Part shown: piece by piece, positions 12,640-13,799 of the stretch
How the letters are laid out: each line of letters starts with the position of its first letter
Position numbering within the stretch: the stretch's first letter is position 1
Source: an uncultured Cryomorphaceae bacterium
GTDB taxonomy: Bacteria; Bacteroidota; Bacteroidia; Flavobacteriales; Schleiferiaceae
Length of the DNA stretch: 13,799 nucleotides
Direction: 5' to 3'
Assembly (NCBI GenBank): GCA_937900215.1
Contig: CALCFH010000330.1
Span: 1 to 13,799, forward strand
Program-made: the position numbers and the translations under genes
The notes under the pieces: model-generated
The model's database searches: none
Seen by the model: only the letters and a program-made list of their open reading frames with translations
What the model was told of the DNA's origin: nothing

Positions 12640-13799
12640 ATCTTTTTATAGTGCATTTCTAAAAACCCACCTCCCCTAGAATTTTCAAAACAATGTTGTT
12701 TGTATGCATGGTGATTTGTTCCTTTTTTTCTGCTTTGCATACGTTCTGCGGCAGTTGGCTATCACCCAAAACATTTCTAGATTGCTGATTAAATGTATCC
12801 TGATGAGGGCAGCGATGGTCGAAAATGCCTTTTTGCTTTTTGATTTTAGTCCTAGGATCTGCAATAGCAACTGTGCTATCAAGGTGCACCAAATTTGTGT
12901 TTTGATGCCGTTTTCAGTTTCTGAATAAAAGTAGTGGAGTTGAAAGTTCTGCTTCAACTTTTTGAAGAGTAACTCGATGTTCCAGCGCAGTTTATACAAC
13001 AGGGCGACCTCCTCATTGGTAATTTCAAAGTTGTTGGTAATGAACTGATAGACCCGGTTTTTCTCATCCTTATAGGTTACCTTTCTAAGGCAAAGTGTCT
13101 TTTTTTCTTTTTCCTCCTTGTACTCTAAATGGATGTGCTCCTCTTTCAAAACACCAGCTTTGTCGGTCTGTAGGTCTTGTTCGAAGCGTGTTTCTACCAC
13201 TTGGTAAACGGCATTGGATTTTAAACGACACACGAAGTTGACACGCTGTTTGGTCCATTGTGCAAATTGTAAATAGTGATTGTAGGCTCTATCGAAAACA
13301 ATCATGCTATGGGCTGCTGGGTTAAGGTATTTCAAAAAGTTTTTGTCGTGTTGTTTGGCCTCACTGATCTTGACAAAAGTTGGCGTGTCTGTATGCACAT
13401 CTATCATCATATGAACTTTTAAGCCACCTTTCTTTTTGCCCTCATGCTTTGGGTTGCGCCCAACTCCTTTCATCACTTCAGAAAACAGCCTAATTGTGCT
13501 TGAGTCAAAGATGAAAAGCCGTGAAAACGATACGTTATCAATCCGGCTGACCGACAAAGTTGGGTTGAAATGCTTCAGCAGCATAAAATAAACTTCTTTG
13601 AAGAACTCATTATCGCGTCCTCTGAGGCCATCACCAGCTGTGCTTTTAGCAGGTGCTGCTTGGAGGCCTAGGTGGTTGAGCTTACCCGCCAAAGCGCCCA
13701 TCCCATCACAGACTTCACCCATCGAATCACAACGACTATAAATACCAAACAACAGGGTGATAAACTGTGTCCATGAATCAAAGGTCTTATAATATCTGT
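12640..13799 (-). mobile_element. IS4-family insertion sequence, partial
   Basis: This covers the transposase gene and its 3' flank. The other end is beyond the window, so terminal repeats cannot be compared. The inner boundary is only an estimate within 12600-12684, an AT-rich stretch. The promoter of the neighbouring operon lies just outside it. Confidence 0.5.
12685..13799 (-). CDS. IS4-family transposase, 5' end beyond the window
   Basis: The frame is open from the last base of the window (whole codons from 13797), reading RYYKTFDSWTQFITLLFGIY before the first internal Met, and ends at 12685, so about 371 codons are seen and the gene starts outside. It is a DDE transposase of the IS4 group common in Bacteroidota. 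Catalytic positions are the Asp in FIFDSSTIRLF, the Asp in MIVFDRAYNHY, and the Glu in the YREK signature YKLRWNIELLFKKLK. Between the last two lies a beta-rich insertion, as in Tn5 and IS4 enzymes. The N-terminal DNA-binding domain is only partly visible. No interruption is present. It lies upstream of the Gld-like operon in the same direction, so read-through from it could reach that operon. Confidence 0.9.
   Translation of the reverse strand, partial: RYYKTFDSWTQFITLLFGIYSRCDSMGEVCDGMGALAGKLNHLGLQAAPAKSTAGDGLRGRDNEFFKEVYFMLLKHFNPTLSVSRIDNVSFSRLFIFDSSTIRLFSEVMKGVGRNPKHEGKKKGGLKVHMMIDVHTDTPTFVKISEAKQHDKNFLKYLNPAAHSMIVFDRAYNHYLQFAQWTKQRVNFVCRLKSNAVYQVVETRFEQDLQTDKAGVLKEEHIHLEYKEEKEKKTLCLRKVTYKDEKNRVYQFITNNFEITNEEVALLYKLRWNIELLFKKLKQNFQLHYFYSETENGIKTQIWCTLIAQLLLQILGLKSKSKKAFSTIAALIRIHLISNLEMFWVIANCRRTYAKQKKRNKSPCIQTTLF

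Noticed and set aside
12659..12892. Second minus-strand frame at the 3' end of the IS4 transposase.
   Set aside because: It overlaps the YREK-containing transposase in another frame and has no recognisable domain.
1..13799. Search for tRNA, rRNA, CRISPR arrays or riboswitches.
   Set aside because: No cloverleaf, rRNA stretch, regularly spaced repeats or known leader motif was seen by eye on either strand.

Overview
The window looks like a bacterial contig from the phylum Bacteroidota, most likely a Cytophagales-like marine or soil organism. The evidence is a GldL-type motor protein with GldM-like partners, an outer-membrane barrel of DUF6089/PorG type, a WcaE-like glycosyltransferase beside WbpV/WecA-like genes, an AT-rich composition, poor Shine-Dalgarno sequences, and a promoter of the Bacteroidota TTTG / TAnnTTTG type. 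It begins at the terminal inverted repeat of an IS5-family element and ends inside an IS4-family transposase. It is therefore probably one contig broken at repeated insertion sequences.

Layout. (1) 1-1456 is a complete IS5-family element with matched ends and a hairpin over the transposase start codon. (2) 1457-3639 is a decaying surface-polysaccharide region. It holds a scrap of an EcoRI-type adenine methyltransferase fused to the last codons of a GDP-L-fucose synthase, then an intact family 2 glycosyltransferase, a frameshifted sugar-nucleotide epimerase, and a WecA-like sugar-phosphate transferase that has both a nonsense codon and a truncation. (3) About 3640-5947 is a compact element with two converging gene blocks. 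The minus-strand block encodes an acidic protein, a small helix-turn-helix protein, a 50-residue helical protein and a short protein with HUH and Tyr motifs like a rolling-circle initiator. The plus-strand block encodes a 160-192 residue unknown protein and a broken small gene. (4) 5948-6787 is comM cut off after about 279 codons, at the boundary of this element. (5) 6852-12505 is an intact, tightly coupled five-gene minus-strand operon. (6) 12685-13799 is the C-terminal part of an IS4-family transposase.

The main result is the five-gene operon. In transcription order it encodes a secreted or anchored coiled-coil protein, a short GldL-like proton-channel subunit that keeps the transmembrane glutamate, two different GldM-like single-pass periplasmic proteins, and an outer-membrane beta-barrel with an N-terminal beta-helix. 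Four of the five genes overlap or nearly abut their neighbour. The layout resembles the GldL-GldM motor of gliding and type IX secretion, but gldK and gldN are absent and the GldM role appears to be split between two proteins. I read it as a candidate alternative proton-driven, envelope-spanning machine of unknown output.

Two cautions apply. Several frameshifts lie in or near homopolymers and could be sequencing errors. The abrupt junctions (methyltransferase/fucose synthase, wecA/element, element/comM) could be real deletion scars or assembly joins, and cannot be told apart from this sequence alone.
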